Origin: Escarpia spicata
Lineage: Eukaryota; Annelida; Polychaeta; Sabellida; Siboglinidae
Direction: 5' to 3'
DNA length: 64,000 nt
Assembly: GCA_963995525.1 (NCBI GenBank)
Contig: OZ023213.1
Location: forward strand, 39,153,989-39,217,988
Part shown: piece after piece, positions 1-14,482 of the stretch
How the letters are laid out: each line of letters starts with the position of its first letter
How positions within the stretch are numbered: the first letter of the stretch is position 1
Program-made: the position numbers and the translations under genes
Notes under the pieces: model-generated
Told to the model about the DNA's origin: nothing
Seen by the model: only the letters and a program-made list of their open reading frames with translations
Database searches by the model: none

Positions 1-80
1 TCCAAGTATTTAGGCACAAAAGAAGTTACCTTATTATTAGTATTATTATCATTATCGTTACATTATTATTATTATTATTA
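1..80 (+). mobile_element. 3' terminal tail of a LINE (same family as the 14.5-17.2 kb element)
   Basis: The first ~35 bases (TCCAAGTATTTAGGCACAAA and on) match the last bases before the (TTA)n tail of the intact LINE at 17110-17158, and run into an imperfect ATT/TTA trinucleotide tail. The body of the element lies outside the window. It sits in the intron before the first DEG/ENaC exon. Confidence 0.7.
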
Positions 81-411
81 AATACGCCAAACATCATTAA
101 TATCATTAATTAAAGACCAATGAACGACATTTTCGAAGGCTAACTATGTAATTTATTTTTAGTGGATGATTCGTACACTTTCAGACAGTAAGTACACTGC
201 AGCAACACAAATTAAAACATGACGTGTGAAGTTGTTAATTTAGATGTAAGCTCTGGCTTTTGGGTGACTGGTTAATGTCATAGTTTGATATATCAACAAT
301 TCAGTAATATTTATGCATCTTAAATATAAGAAATACCCAACTACTGCAGCGGACCAGTGAACTAATGATAGTCGTTGTGCATTCCATGTAAAGCGTCGTT
401 TCTTTTTTCAG
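81..411 (+). other. Intron sequence upstream of the first visible DEG/ENaC exon
   Basis: AT-rich with no coding signal. It ends in a pyrimidine-rich acceptor (TCTTTTTTCAG, AG at 410-411), which sets the start of the following exon. Confidence 0.6.
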
Positions 412-1939
412 AATTAGTCAACACAAACCTGTCTGCGTCGTGCATGTGTCAACCAGCGTGTGGTATCAAGCATTACAAATCGGCCATAAGTTACGCGACC
501 GCCAACGAGAACACCAAAAGCCAACATGATTTGTCTGATAAGTTCCTCAAGTGTGCGCGTAAACACCTGAACGAATCAATTGACACCAAGGAGTGGATGT
601 TGCCAGACAGACAGCGCGCTAACGCACTGGAAGCTGGCCAAGTATTACTTGAGCTACCGAAATACTGGGATATTGTTTCGATGTGGAGGAGAGTAAACGA
701 TATGAGGAGAATTGGAAACCTCTTCAATCATAGCTACAATATTATTATGACTTTTGGATTAGATAAAATACAAGACTTAATAAATAATGAACTGATCGCC
801 GGTTGGGATAAAATGAATCTGTATGAGTGTGTATCTGGCTCGTTCGCGCTGTTTAAGATACTGAGAAATTCGTTACGTTTCATTGATCAAGAAACTTGGC
901 AAGTAGCCCTGCGACTGCGTCTGGAAGAAAAGATGATTGCTTCGAAGAAAGCAATCAGCGACTTAGAAAGAGTGCACGACGGTTACCATAATGTTGTCCC
1001 TTTAACGAACTACACGGTAACTCCTAATGGCGTCTATGACTCGCTTTATCGTACCAGAGATTTGTTTCAGCAAAGCAGCGAAATAAATAACACGTACATT
1101 CGACTCAGAGGACACATTATGAACTATATAGAAAGCATCGATGGACTGCTTCGTATTTTTATAAACATTGATTACAAAATGGAAACTAAATACAAATACT
1201 TCAATTATAGTGATGGGTTCTGGCAAGCGTCAGTCGAATACGACAGAGAATTAACATTGTACGAGTCGCTCGTCATACGACAACCGCTGCAGCGTGTTAT
1301 AAACAGTAAGCGCGTATTCGAAACTTATAAAGTGCACGGGTTTCCAAAAGCAGATAATTTGTATGCCAACATTGATTTCCACGATTTCTCTTACAGAGAG
1401 TCTTCTCAATATGCTGCATTCCGAAACATATCCAATACTGTGAGGGAATATGTGGATAACTTGGCAGATGGCAAATACGTCAGCAAGTTGTCCTACGCCA
1501 GAATGTTTACAACAGAGAGAACAAAGGAAACGTTTAAAGAGTATATAACACATTTCTTTCCGACAACACAAAACCTGCTGGGTAAAATTTTGTTCGATTC
1601 AACCGAGCTTACTCTATTGTACTGCAAAATGTATATCCGTGCAACGTCGGATCCTTTGTTGAAGGCGTTTTATACTAAACTGTACGATCACTACAAGAAA
1701 AGTACGCTTTCGGAGCAATCTGCTATGAACATATATTTTGAGTTTTGGAATGACAGTACATTGCTTTCGATGCTAGTGAGAGGCGACGTAATTGATCTCT
1801 GGACCTGTAAAGAGAATCATTATACATTGCTGCTCAACTTTAGAACATCGTTATGACGTAAACCAACATTGTTCAAGGACACGATAGACAATATGGAATC
1901 ATTCCTACAAACGACACGATTGGACGGAAATGTTTTCAG
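412..1939 (+). CDS. DEG/ENaC-type sodium channel, long extracellular exon (partial gene; one in-frame TGA)
   Basis: Third-from-last exon of an amiloride-sensitive/degenerin channel. These trimeric cation channels have two membrane segments and a large Cys-rich ectodomain. Near its start lies CMCQPACGIKHYKSAISYA, the C-x-C-x-x-x-C plus aromatic pattern of the DEG/ENaC ectodomain. About 490 residues follow before the pre-TM2 strand; ASIC-type channels have roughly 60 there, so this is a large, mostly helical-looking insertion. The acceptor is at 410-411. The donor CAG|GTATTT (GT at 1940-1941) leaves two bases of a codon, which the single base opening the exon at 2474 completes. The frame carries one stop, TGA at 1854-1856, followed by C. 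A further 27 in-frame codons reach the donor, so the stop is premature relative to the gene model: nonsense allele, sequencing error, pseudogene or readthrough. Upstream exons (TM1 and finger) are outside the window. Family assignment is strong because of the two exons that follow. Confidence 0.85.
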
Positions 1940-2363
1940 GTATTTCTCTATCATATTAAAGGGAGTCAGTCTGTTCCTATGTCCGGAATTAGCGAAGGTA
2001 GTAATTTGTAACAGGCCGTCTGCATCAAAGGATATTGCGGTGAATTCAGTCAGACTCGGCATTATTGCAAACAAAGCCTATTTTCAAACTGGATGTTTGT
2101 TTATATACCTTCCAAATTGCGAACGGTGTTCCGGGCTTACCAAACATAATTTGGCAGGGTGTTTGCCTTCAAAATAGTTACCATAGTCTTAAGAAAATTA
2201 TATTAATTGATTAATTAAAAACTAGGAACACACTGCCTTTCTTGACAACTGCGTATCTGAACATGTTTTATACATCTACTAGGCCTACGACAAATACACT
2301 GCCAACAAACAACCCCGTCCAAAAACGTCACACTAACATGCGCATGGAAAAGTACCTTAGTCT

Positions 2364-2420
2364 CACACACGCGCACGCTCACGCTCACGCGCACACACGC
2401 ATGCACACATACACACATAA
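2364..2420. repeat. Imperfect CA/CG-rich microsatellite
   Basis: Alternating CACACG/CACGCT purine-pyrimidine tract in the intron between the first two DEG/ENaC exons. No function is implied. Confidence 0.8.
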
Positions 2421-2473
2421 GTGTTCTTTTTTTCGTAAACAATATCCACTCAGTCATTTGGATTTCGTTTCAG

Positions 2474-2565
2474 TCGCAACTTTCTGGAGTTGAATGTCTA
2501 CATGCGCGACCTGCGTGTCCAGGAATACGAGCAGCGAGAGGCATACACGCTCATTGATTTGTTAA
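2474..2565 (+). CDS. DEG/ENaC channel, pre-TM2 exon
   Basis: Short exon (92 nt) between AG at 2472-2473 (TTTCGTTTCAG) and donor A|GTAAGG (GT at 2566-2567). It encodes FLELNVYMRDLRVQEYEQ then REAYTLIDLL, the conserved palm strand just before the second transmembrane segment (family pattern: hydrophobic-x-L-N-x-[YF]-x-x-L, then Y-T-x-x-x-L-L). Phases fit on both sides: one base completes the codon from the previous exon, and one base (a of agt, Ser) is left for the next. This makes the three-exon model internally consistent. It is what ties the long upstream exon, whose middle part is not recognisable alone, to this channel family. Confidence 0.9.
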
Positions 2566-2989
2566 GTAAGGCTTATTTGTATTGCTATACTTGTAAGACA
2601 TGTAGGGTATACTTAGGTATACTTTGCCAGAAAGGTCGACAATTTCATGACGTTGATGTTACAATATCACAGATGGTCCCTTCCCTTACATAGTGAAGGT
2701 GCTGTAGAATGTCACTCGTTTAAGACGGCCATTACACACGCGGCGATGTTTAGTTGTCTCCTAATTTGTCTAAGGTGGATGTCACAACGTAATACGCTTT
2801 CAGGAAATGTATCAATCAAATACAATTTGTATTTTGGAATACGATTGATTACTAGGACACAATCTACTCTCCAGCAGACTTATGAACTGATTAAAAGTTA
2901 CAATAAATATGCTCAATTGTGTCCAAGTCGGGTCATGATGTCACGATGAGGTAAAACGATCATATCGGCGGTGCAATGGAGCGGTATAC

Positions 2990-3390
2990 GAGCCGTTTTA
3001 TCCTACTTATAAACAACTAAACGGATGTTATACAAGAATGCTTCGAGCCACATTTAACATTCACTGGCAACAGCATTTGACAAACATAGAACTATACAGT
3101 GTATGTGTAAAGTCACTAATAAAATAAGAAGAAGACGATTGAGATTTGCCGGACACTGCTACAGACATAAGGATGAAATGGCATCTAAGACCATCTTGTG
3201 GCAACCGACACATGGAAGGACCAAGGCAGGAATACCAGCAGCAACTTACGTCGACTGCTTAAAGGAAGATGTGGGTCTAGAGACGGAGGAGCTGAAGATG
3301 ACAATGGCAGACAGAGGGATCTGGAGACGGATGACTGAAGCCACTAACGTTCGACCCCAGTAGCCGACATGAGTGAGTGAGTGAGTGATA
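2990..3390 (+). mobile_element. LINE 3' end with GAGT tail, inside the DEG/ENaC intron
   Basis: A translated stretch from about 2990 to the stop at 3361-3363 reads as the C-terminal end of a non-LTR reverse transcriptase: LNGCYTRMLRATFNIHWQQH, then IRRRRLRFAGHCYRHKDEMA, then DRGIWRRMTEATNVRPQ. The R-R-L-R-F-A-G-H motif and a closing D-R-x-x-W-R are typical of the C-terminal region of many LINE ORF2 proteins. After the stop comes GACATGAGTGAGTGAGTGAG, a short tandem tail as expected at a LINE 3' terminus. Strongly 5'-truncated: no catalytic domain remains. Same strand as the host gene. Confidence 0.8.
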
Positions 3391-3535
3391 ACTAACCATA
3401 CGATTGATAGTTTATTGTGTATAATTGTTCGTCTGGAAGAATGTGTTCTACCATGCACTATTTTATATTTGTGAAAGTGGCAGATTTTGCAGTACATAAA
3501 ACAGATTGTGAGTAACTGATCGTGCATGGTTACAG

Positions 3536-3693
3536 GTGACATCGGGGGTTCGATGGGGTTGCTCATTGGCGCGAGCGTCATAACCCTCTTCGAAGCAGCA
3601 GACGCCTTCGCCATCGCATTGGCCAGTCGGCGGCGTGAGAAGAAAAGGCAACCTCGGCGATCATCAAAACAGGAGACGGACATTGAACTTTGA
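3536..3693 (+). CDS. DEG/ENaC channel, last exon: TM2, selectivity filter and C-terminal tail
   Basis: Final exon, from acceptor TGGTTACAG (AG 3534-3535) to the stop TGA at 3691-3693. Together with the one base carried over it starts S-D-I-G-G-S-M-G-L-L-I-G-A-S-V-I-T, the TM2 signature of the family. GAS is the G-x-S selectivity filter, preceded by the D-I/L-G-G-x-M/L-G-L motif. The membrane segment is followed by a strongly basic cytoplasmic run (RRREKKRQPRRSSK) and the C-terminus ETDIEL, whose final I-E-L could fit a class II PDZ ligand (inference only). Splicing from 2565 is in phase. The motifs predict a sodium-selective or cation channel of the plasma membrane. The activating ligand (peptide, proton, mechanical) cannot be told from this end of the protein. 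Confidence 0.92.
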
Positions 3694-3928
3694 TCTAGCT
3701 CTCCAAGAACGGTTGTAAACCATGTGTAAAGTGAACGTTCTTGTAGTTAGACGGGCATGTGGGTGGATGGCGGATGTCAGTGGTGTAATTTTCTGCTATG
3801 CTGTTCACACGTGTAAAAGTGAGTTGATCGCTGGTTTCTACTCCTTGAGGTTTCCTTCTACAAACATCATACATACATCAACGCTCACTAATTTACCCTT
3901 CTGCAACAATACTAACTGTCACAGTCTC

Positions 3929-4033
3929 ACATTTAAGAGCACCGAAATGGGGTTGTTACAGAATAGCATTTAAGAGCACCAAGTTGTTACAGAATAACAT
4001 TTAAGAGCATCAAAATGGGGTTGTTAAAGAATA
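3929..4033 (+). repeat. Short tandem repeat downstream of the DEG/ENaC stop
   Basis: Three imperfect ~38 bp units beginning ATTTAAGAGCA and ending GTTGTTA(C/A)AGAATA, about 240 bp after the channel stop codon. They may lie in its 3' UTR. An AATAAA occurs near 4121. Confidence 0.7.
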
Positions 4034-4130
4034 AGGTATAAGTGTATTTCGTTACAAATAAGAGTACTTATGCAAAGGTGCTTCTTTAGTAAAGAAAAGT
4101 AAACTTTTCTACTCAGATCAAATAAAGAAG

Positions 4131-4312
4131 CAGGCCCTAGGGTGGTTACCCAAAATCCAAACCCTCAGCCGGAGCATCAGATCTTGTAGTCAGACGTGAC
4201 ATCGGAAGTCGGGGTTGGGGCGTTGTTCCATGTTTGTTTTAATTCGAACGGAACTTTTTTCCCTCGGCATGGGGTACGTACACACAATTCGTACCCCCAC
4301 CCTAGGGGCCTG
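4131..4312. mobile_element. Possible MITE with CAGGCCC(C)TAGGGTGG inverted ends
   Basis: The left end CAGGCCCTAGGGTGG and the reverse complement of the right end CAGGCCCCTAGGGTGG match except for one inserted base, 182 bp apart. No coding sequence lies inside and no clear target duplication flanks it, so this stays tentative. Confidence 0.4.
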
Positions 4313-4599
4313 AGAAATATTTAATTGTCCCAAAATGCAAAATACAACAATATAATTGTTACTAATTCGAAAGCCCAATCAATGTACTGGTAAGAATTTA
4401 TTTAATAGATTATGTTATAATAAGGGACGGGAGACTCCTACTAAGACTAAATATAGTGTCCCTCTGTAGGAACCACCCTATGAATTAATTTAAGCTATTA
4501 TTTATTTTATATAAATGACAATCAGTAGTATAATTAATTATCATTACAACAAAATAAATATATAATGTCCATATATATAACAGGCACCAAATATACAAA

Positions 4600-5670
4600 C
4601 AGTCAGTTTTTTTGTATTATGCAATATATAACCAAGTGTAAGAAAATCATGTATTGCATAAAAACATGTTTTTTAATTGTAGATTGTTCAATATAAGTAA
4701 TCAGATAATACAACTCAATATGATTTGTGAAGCCATATAAACTGTGAGTGGTGATCGTGTCTTTTATTAACTCATGTGCGTTATTTATGGTATGTGGCAA
4801 ACACTGATTGTATGAATATTATGTTGACTGCGTGTATACAAATTCTGGATACTGTTGTTTTTAACTAACGGTAAGTTTTGCAGGTAGACAGGTAGTTTAT
4901 TATGTGAAAATATGTAACATAGTTTTAGTTCTTGCAGTTTTAGAATATGTTCAACTTTTACTAATTTTAGACTTTTGAACAGTGGGTCGGTGTGGGCATT
5001 ACATTTGCTTAAGCTTATAATTCGGACGGCTTTCTTCTCACGTTTTTAATTCTATCACACCTGTAGCCCCAGACCATTAATCCATAGTTTTGGTGTGGCA
5101 ATATCAAAGAGATTTTGTTGGTGTGGCTTTGTCAGTTTAATTGTTCTTTAGGGCTTAGTCTTAGGAAATAGAATTAATCTACTCTGTCAATGTTTGTGTT
5201 ATCTATTTGTATATTTGGGGAGTTGGAGATAATATCGTTTCTTCTAGCCGTTTAAAAAAACACATATTTCAATTTATTTACGTTTATAGATATTTTGTTA
5301 AGTTAAGCCACTCATTAATTTTATCCAATTCTGAGTTGATTAAGAATTCTACATTTTCACTGTTTTTAACAAAATAATCTAGAGTACTCGAGAGGGTCGT
5401 GTCATCTGCATACATAATCAATTTAACTTTTGGACTAGATTTAACAAAGTCGTTAATGTATTATGAATAACAGAGAACTAGAATTGATCCTTGTGGTACG
5501 CCTGTTTAGATATTAAGCTTGTCTCATTGGGTTTCTTCAACGACTACGTATTGCACTTTTAAAAATAGTTTTTGAACAGGTCTAAGGCTACTCCTTTTAC
5601 TCCATGAAATTGTAACCTGTCTATTAATACTGAATGGTCCAGCGTATCAAAAGCTTTTAAAGGTAACATG
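4600..5670 (-). mobile_element. Decayed LINE reverse transcriptase, 3' half (minus strand)
   Basis: Reading the minus strand from 5670 down, a broken translation shows ordered non-LTR RT blocks. First is KAFDTLDHSVLIDRL (motif with the first catalytic Asp). Then a G-V-P-Q-G-S-like block appears near 5500. Then YINDFVKSSPKVKL and MYADDTTLSSTLDYFVKN (YADD catalytic box) fall near 5470-5370. The C-terminal region (HTDPLFKSLKLVKVEHI, near 4960) follows. Several stops and frame changes interrupt it, so it is dead. It resembles the plus-strand LINE remnant at 44.9-46.3 kb (shared LFK-x-LKL-x-KVE block). It may be the 3' half of the minus-strand LINE whose endonuclease part lies at 8.56-9.62 kb. Confidence 0.75.
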
Positions 5671-8559
5671 AGCAGGTTGAAATAAATGCTATAGTAAATA
5701 GAATATATATAAAATAAGATAATCATGTAGTCCAAACAAATTTAGTTTTCATAAACTCACGCAAATACGAATGCTTCCTCACACACCCCCTCTGAAATGT
5801 TGCCTTCGGGAGTTTCCGTGAGAGTGACGTCGAAATCGTCCATGTTAATCAGCGGTTGCCGCACTGTTGACTTCGATTAATGACAACCAGTCATTGTATA
5901 TTGGATGGTAGCTATGACATTCTTCGGTGAAGAGCTGTTTGTTTTCGATCGAATGCCAAAGACAAGAAATGAGTGGATTATAAGCAGATAAATCGACTGA
6001 ATTTGATGACCATCTCATCGTCATCGACATCGCAACTTCAAAGTTGGAATCGCATCTGCTACGCCTTTATCAGTATGATTATGTTGACAGTAGTTGTTTC
6101 GTGAAGGATACAGCAGCTTGTGAATTCGAATAACACAAGTACCAGTGACATTACCCTTCATCCTGACTACTGTCAAGAGAACCACCAAAAAGATACGAAG
6201 TTTGACGTCCCCAAAACAACGATGCTGCGATGTCGAAGCAACTTGGTTTTTAGTCGAGATAAGCCAAATCCAAGAAGAATGACAAAACGTAGGCGTAGCT
6301 GCGATTTATTTGCTACACCTCATCTGTATATATCAGTTGTACTTCATAGATATGTTATACGTTGTTAATCGTATACAAAATTACTTAGAATATTAAAATA
6401 CCAGCAATGAATTCTTAGTTTTTGGAGCGCACATCTGCGAATGGAAAGGGACCGTTCGTTAACTGAAGCTGAGCACTTCGCTTCAAAGAACTCCTCGGCT
6501 CGACTGTTGTTCATTACTGGCTTGGCAGTTCGCGAACATGTCTTTCTAGCGTGTAACGCCTTGTAAACAATATAACATTTGACCACGTTGTTGGATATTT
6601 ATATTTTATATCACTTGGAATATTAATTCTTGTTTTGTTTGATATTTGGAGTGTTGGTATATTAGAAATGTGTAGAACTTTGCGTGTCATAACCATCGCG
6701 TCCAATAGCAATGCTTAATTCTGTGGCACCTTTGTATTGTGTCGTTTAAACCTGGTTAGCATGTCATCATTCAGTGTAAAATTGTCATGGGAATATATGT
6801 TTTGACTATATTCACTACATCGTCGTAATTACATAAATAACAAGGTGCAATAGAACTGTACACTGAATAGTTACTTTCTGCGCTGCAATTAAACTATCAA
6901 ATAATATTAAGATATATTTATTTTAATTATGTATTTCTTGACTGCAACAAAATAAGGTAAGGGGATATTTATTTCAGTCCAACAACAATCATTATAAAGT
7001 ATACCTCTATATGCTCAGATTTTAGTAATACCGACAAATACATAAAGTTATCTGTTTTTACTATGCTCATATATAGTTGGTTTGTATTTCAGTACTACTA
7101 TAGCTGACAAATCAAGGGATGAGGAAACACTATCGTCTTCAACTCTTACACGTGAACCCTTTCACATTCTCCATTGTGCATAGAACACTGTGCATCAGAT
7201 AGTGCTGAATAGGAATTTGGAGACACTTGCTGTAAGAGAGCAGTCAAGCATACGTGATTATGTATCAACAAGAAAATTAAATGAAAAATGACAACATGCC
7301 AAATATTATTGCATGCATCATTGGACTTGCAAAATACCTTGTATATAACATTTTATACTAAAAATCTGTTGTGTTTACACAATTCTATGAATAATATTGT
7401 AGTCAAGTAAGTCAACAAACATTTGAAATTACCTCTAATTCTATTCCATCAGACATTATACATTATCATGATGTATAGCTGGTATTTTGAGAAATGTTCT
7501 TGTACTGACATGTATATTTTGGATTGTTTTACGTAAACCATCACATTAAAATGTGTCTTGTAAACAACCTAGCACATTTTCGAACCTATTTTGATAGATG
7601 TAGCCATTGATGAGCAAATTGGTGTGACTAATTACACAGAGATTGGATATTTCATAAGTGTACCACAGATTGTGAACACACATAAATAACTGTCGGACAA
7701 AAACAATGCCTTCTCCCGAAGCTGTCAGCGGCGAAATGTCATTTCGAGCGTGTCGGTCCCGCTTGTCAAAATACACGTTGCACTGCGGCTATCGTGATGA
7801 ATATAGGTCCTGTTACCGAACATGGCGTCGCTTTATCATCTCTGGATAGCATCATCGCAGCAGCTCTACCAAATTATTTAGTGTTTTAATAAGTAGAGCC
7901 GCCTTGTCTCTGAATCACTCAATGACATTGACAGCGACAATGTCAGTGAAATCACCGAATCAGTGAATGGCTGCTTGCACACTTCTGTCAGTCGCGCGCA
8001 TCATATTAATAATATTACAATAGTATACAATTATGCGTATATATGTTGTATTTGACATTGAAAATAATCCGTGTGGTACTGTATAATGTAATGAATTTAT
8101 TGTCCGTTTCCAATAACACTCGATGTTCGCTCCGTGAATCTGAAATTGTCTTTTGTCACCGGCGACAACGAGTCTCAAAATGTTCTTTTTTACATCGTCA
8201 TCATCATCGTACATGTCATAAACTTTCCTGAGTTACGTCTATTGTCAATGGTTCATCGCTGTATGCGGCAACAGTCCTACAAGTCCTCACATTTGTGATA
8301 CAACTTTCCAAATCCGAATCACAAGAATCTTACGCCGTGTCTTCCATATTTCCAGTGGTGAGACAGATTTGGGCTATGGCACATATTACGTCACAGTACT
8401 TTACCAAGCAGCAATCAGGCAAACTATTTCGTTCGGGATGTCATCCGGAAATCGGTCAGATAGGCTGAGTTGTACTCATTAAACTGCTTGTATATATTAA
8501 CTAAGGAACCTGTCAGGTTAAATATGAACTAAATTTGTTTGCAATTACTGTTTTATCTG
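5671..8559. other. No recognised gene (AT-rich, between two minus-strand LINE pieces)
   Basis: Only short open frames (up to ~85 codons) without recognisable motifs. Two patches are less AT-rich and might be remnants of an unidentified minus-strand coding sequence: about 5760-6030, and 8100-8400 (acidic, Ser/Asp-rich translation). I could not assign either to a family. Confidence 0.5.
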
Positions 8560-9620
8560 CTAAAATATTGTCATTGTAACTAAAGAAATTGGGGAAGGTT
8601 TTCTTTCTGGGTGTTCTAGAAAGTCTTTTTAATGTTATTTTTGAATTTGATTAAACAAGATTCGTAATGCTTGCGTTTAGCTGTACGTATATATTTGTAT
8701 AAGAATGATTTTATAGGTAGTCAGATTGGTCCGAATTGCAATGTATTCTGTTGATTCGGGTCGAGTCATTTTGAATGTCTTATATGATTTGTTTCTGTAT
8801 CAAATTGATTTGAGCAGACCTTATATAATCCATGTGGATTAATTGAGTTTGTATTTTGTAAATTTACCTGTTTTATGTAGCATACGTTTAGCTTTTACAC
8901 GTTTAATTACATGATGTAATAATTCATAGTTTATATTAGGGTTTGCAGGAGATTGGTCTAGGTTGCTCTAAGTATTTTGTACTCCTGTACAAAATTTGAT
9001 ATTGCATTAGTTTTCTTTACGCTTATTGTTATAAAAGTTATCTCTTAACGGTGTAGGAAACTGTATGCAAAAAAGGTGAAGTACTGTTGGTGGTCTGATA
9101 ATTGTTCAGTTAAAATGCCTGATTTAGGCTTCGTTGTATATTTAGTTAGTTTACTAAAAGTTAGTTTAGTTAGTTAAAAAAGTTAAGGTTTCATTATGTG
9201 TTGACAACCTGGTAGGGTTATATGGGTGTAACAGCTACATAAAATTAAGGTAACAAAACATTCCCTAAATACTTCTTTTTCGTTTATATTGAAATCCCCT
9301 GCAATAATAACATGTATGTTTTTTCTGTCATATGATGAAACAGTATGTATGAATTCAGCAAGGAACTGTTTGTAAGTGTTACCGATTGGCCTGTAAATGT
9401 TACCAATTATTAAATCTTTTGAAAGCCCACCACCAGTTACTTTAATAAATTACCCTTTCCAATGTTCGCAGTGATTTAGAGATAAGATTACTTTGTAATT
9501 AAATGTTTTTCTTAAATAAATGATCAGCCCGCCCCGTTTTGCATTGCGTAATGCATTGATATCATTCAAGTTGTAAATTACACATATCATCATTCTCCGA
9601 AAGCCAGCATTCCTAAAAAC
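8560..9620 (-). mobile_element. Decayed LINE endonuclease and linker (minus strand)
   Basis: On the minus strand from 9620 down, a translation with several stops shows the second half of an APE-type endonuclease: GGLSKDLIIGNIYRPIGNTY followed by a hydrophobic strand and IIAGDFNIN (the G-D-F-N catalytic block, near 9290). Further on, near 8800-8600, blocks typical of the region between endonuclease and RT appear (KSI-YRNKSYKTFK, then IKFKNNIKKTF in another frame). The RT core is absent here. A matching RT 3' half on the same strand lies at 4.60-5.67 kb, so the two may derive from one element later split by about 2.9 kb of other sequence. Confidence 0.7.
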
Positions 9621-9689
9621 ATATTAAGCTAACTTTAACGTTGATCAAGTAGTCAGGGGGCTTATTCATAAAACATTTCACATCGTTCT

Positions 9690-10580
9690 ACAAGCACCAT
9701 TTTGGACCAACACTAGAGACGGCCGTCTGCTTTTCTTTATGGTGATGAACCTGAGCAGTGGAAAGATATTGGAGCAGGAAGAACTTAAGAAGATACTGTA
9801 TGCAGACGGCCTAACAATGGTGGCAGATAACAGAGAGGAACTACAAGCTTTGCAAGAATGGAGTGACACCTTCAGAAAACACGGCCTCCGAATGAATCTG
9901 GAGAAGACTGAAGTAATGTGGATAGGAGAACAGGAGGTAGATCTGCATGTAGTTGTTGACGGAAAGACCATTAAACAAGTGAACAGCTTTGTATACCTGG
10001 GCGGTACAGTGTGTGAGGAAGGAAGGAGTAGTAAAGAAACAGAAAGAAGGGTGCAAGCAGGAGCACCAGCATGGAATAGGGTAGAAGGCATTATGTGGGA
10101 CAGAAAACTGAAGAAACAACTGAAAGGAAAAGTGTTAGAAGCCTGCGTTGTACCAGCCTGTATATGTGGGTTGGGAACACTGCCACTGACAGAGAGACAG
10201 GGGAGAAATTACAGGTGGCAGAAAACAACTGCGTCAGAAGAATATGTAGAGTAACACGAGAGGATAGATGAAGAAATTGAGAGAGGAGATTGGAATGAAA
10301 AAACATCTAAAGAGGAAAGTAGCCGGTAACAGAATGATAGAAAGACTGGCGAAAAGAGCGTGGAAAGTAGAAGAGGGTGGCAGACGAAGGAGAGGAAGAC
10401 CAAGGCTGAGATGGAACGACAGCATAAAACGAGACCTGGGGAGGGCTGGCGTGAATAGCCATGAATGGATGGCAATTGCGGACGAGAGAGAGAGAGAGGT
10501 GGAAAGAACTGACAAGAAAAGTAGAAGAAGCTACCAAGTGACGTGGACCCCACCCCGCAAGGGGAAGAAGAAGAAGACTA
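9690..10580 (+). mobile_element. 5'-truncated LINE: RT thumb and C-terminal part, catalytic YADD changed to YADG
   Basis: The plus strand reads DGRLLFFMVMN, ILYADGLTMVADNREELQ and EKTEVMWIG, then VNSFVYLGGTV, RRVQAGAPAWNRVEGIMWDR and LKGKVLEACVVPACICGLGT. These are the RT motifs after the catalytic loop plus the C-terminal region of a common non-LTR family. A frame change near 10250 leads into the C-terminal RLAKRAWKVEEGGRRRRGRP region. The catalytic loop has Gly in place of the second Asp (YADG), so the copy is inactive apart from its 5' truncation. The 3' end is a GAAGAAGAAG-type tail after CACCCCGCAAGGGG (10550-10577). It sits directly beside the minus-strand LINE piece ending at 9620. Confidence 0.85.
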
Positions 10581-10581
10581 G

Positions 10582-10865
10582 AGATGGCCGTAACATCTCA
10601 TTATTTCGCGAGATCCAAGCTGGGATCCTGCTATGGCGGCCATCTTTAACAAATCCAAGATGGCTGCCATCCAGAGTAAGTCTGTGCAATAACTTGAGAA
10701 CAAAAGTAGTAGAACCATAAGTGATACCACTGTTTAGGGGTTTTCGTGTATGGAGAATCCATTTCCGGTTTTAGTTTGCTGATTATCGGTCAAGGTCACG
10801 TGATAAGGTCACATCCAAGGTAATTTTGGCTCAAAATTTAGTTTTTGAGCCAAAACATACTATAT
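10582..10865 (+). repeat. Dispersed repeat, copy A (inverted copy at 18056-18335)
   Basis: About 280 bp matches, in reverse complement, the stretch at 18056-18335. Shared blocks include GTGCAATAACTTGAGAAC, AAAAGTAGTAGAACCATAA and a CATTTC(C/T)GGT block. No coding capacity. Divergence is moderate, so this is an old non-coding transposable element family rather than a recent duplication. Confidence 0.75.
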
Positions 10866-11343
10866 CAGATATTCACCATTCTGGTGTTATTTTCATTTAA
10901 AGGTTAAATGAGGTTTTAGGTGGACAATAGATGAACTTGGAAAGTTAAATTTGCCCATAGATGAGTAAAACCCCATGTTTATGTTGATGATTCAATTGAT
11001 CTTATTTCGTGAGCAATGTTTTATATATTTATTATAATGTTGGAAGCGATATTGAAAGTGGAATGGTAAGGTCAAATAATCAAGGTCAAGGTCAAGAACA
11101 ATGATAATTTATTATAGAAACTTTTAATTATACACAATTTGGAATGTTACCCACTCCAAAATGCATGAACGATACTATTATTATATAAATAGCAATTACA
11201 TGTCAATTGGATACACAAAATTCAAATTCAATGAATGTACCTTAAAAAATACATCGCTATTTTACTTATTCACTCACTGGTATAATCAGACAATCTCAAC
11301 CAACATCCGTCTATCTATCTACCCATTCATCCATTATAGTAGT
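10866..11343. other. No gene seen
   Basis: AT-rich sequence between the dispersed repeat and the 3' end of the minus-strand unclassified gene. It contains a short AAGGTCAAGGTCAAG run near 11080. Confidence 0.5.
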
Positions 11344-14480
<3,137 letters not shown>

Positions 14481-14482
14481 AT

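Noticed and set aside
1806..1856. Using GT at 1807 (T|GTAAAG) as the exon donor to avoid the in-frame TGA
   Set aside because: It leaves one base of a codon, which does not match the acceptor at 2474 (a TGA follows immediately in that frame). Short introns spanning only the TGA would be implausibly small. The donor at 1940 fits phase and keeps conserved-looking sequence.
1869..2177. Separate small gene downstream of the long exon
   Set aside because: It is the same frame as the DEG/ENaC exon; codons up to 1939 belong to the exon and the rest is intron.
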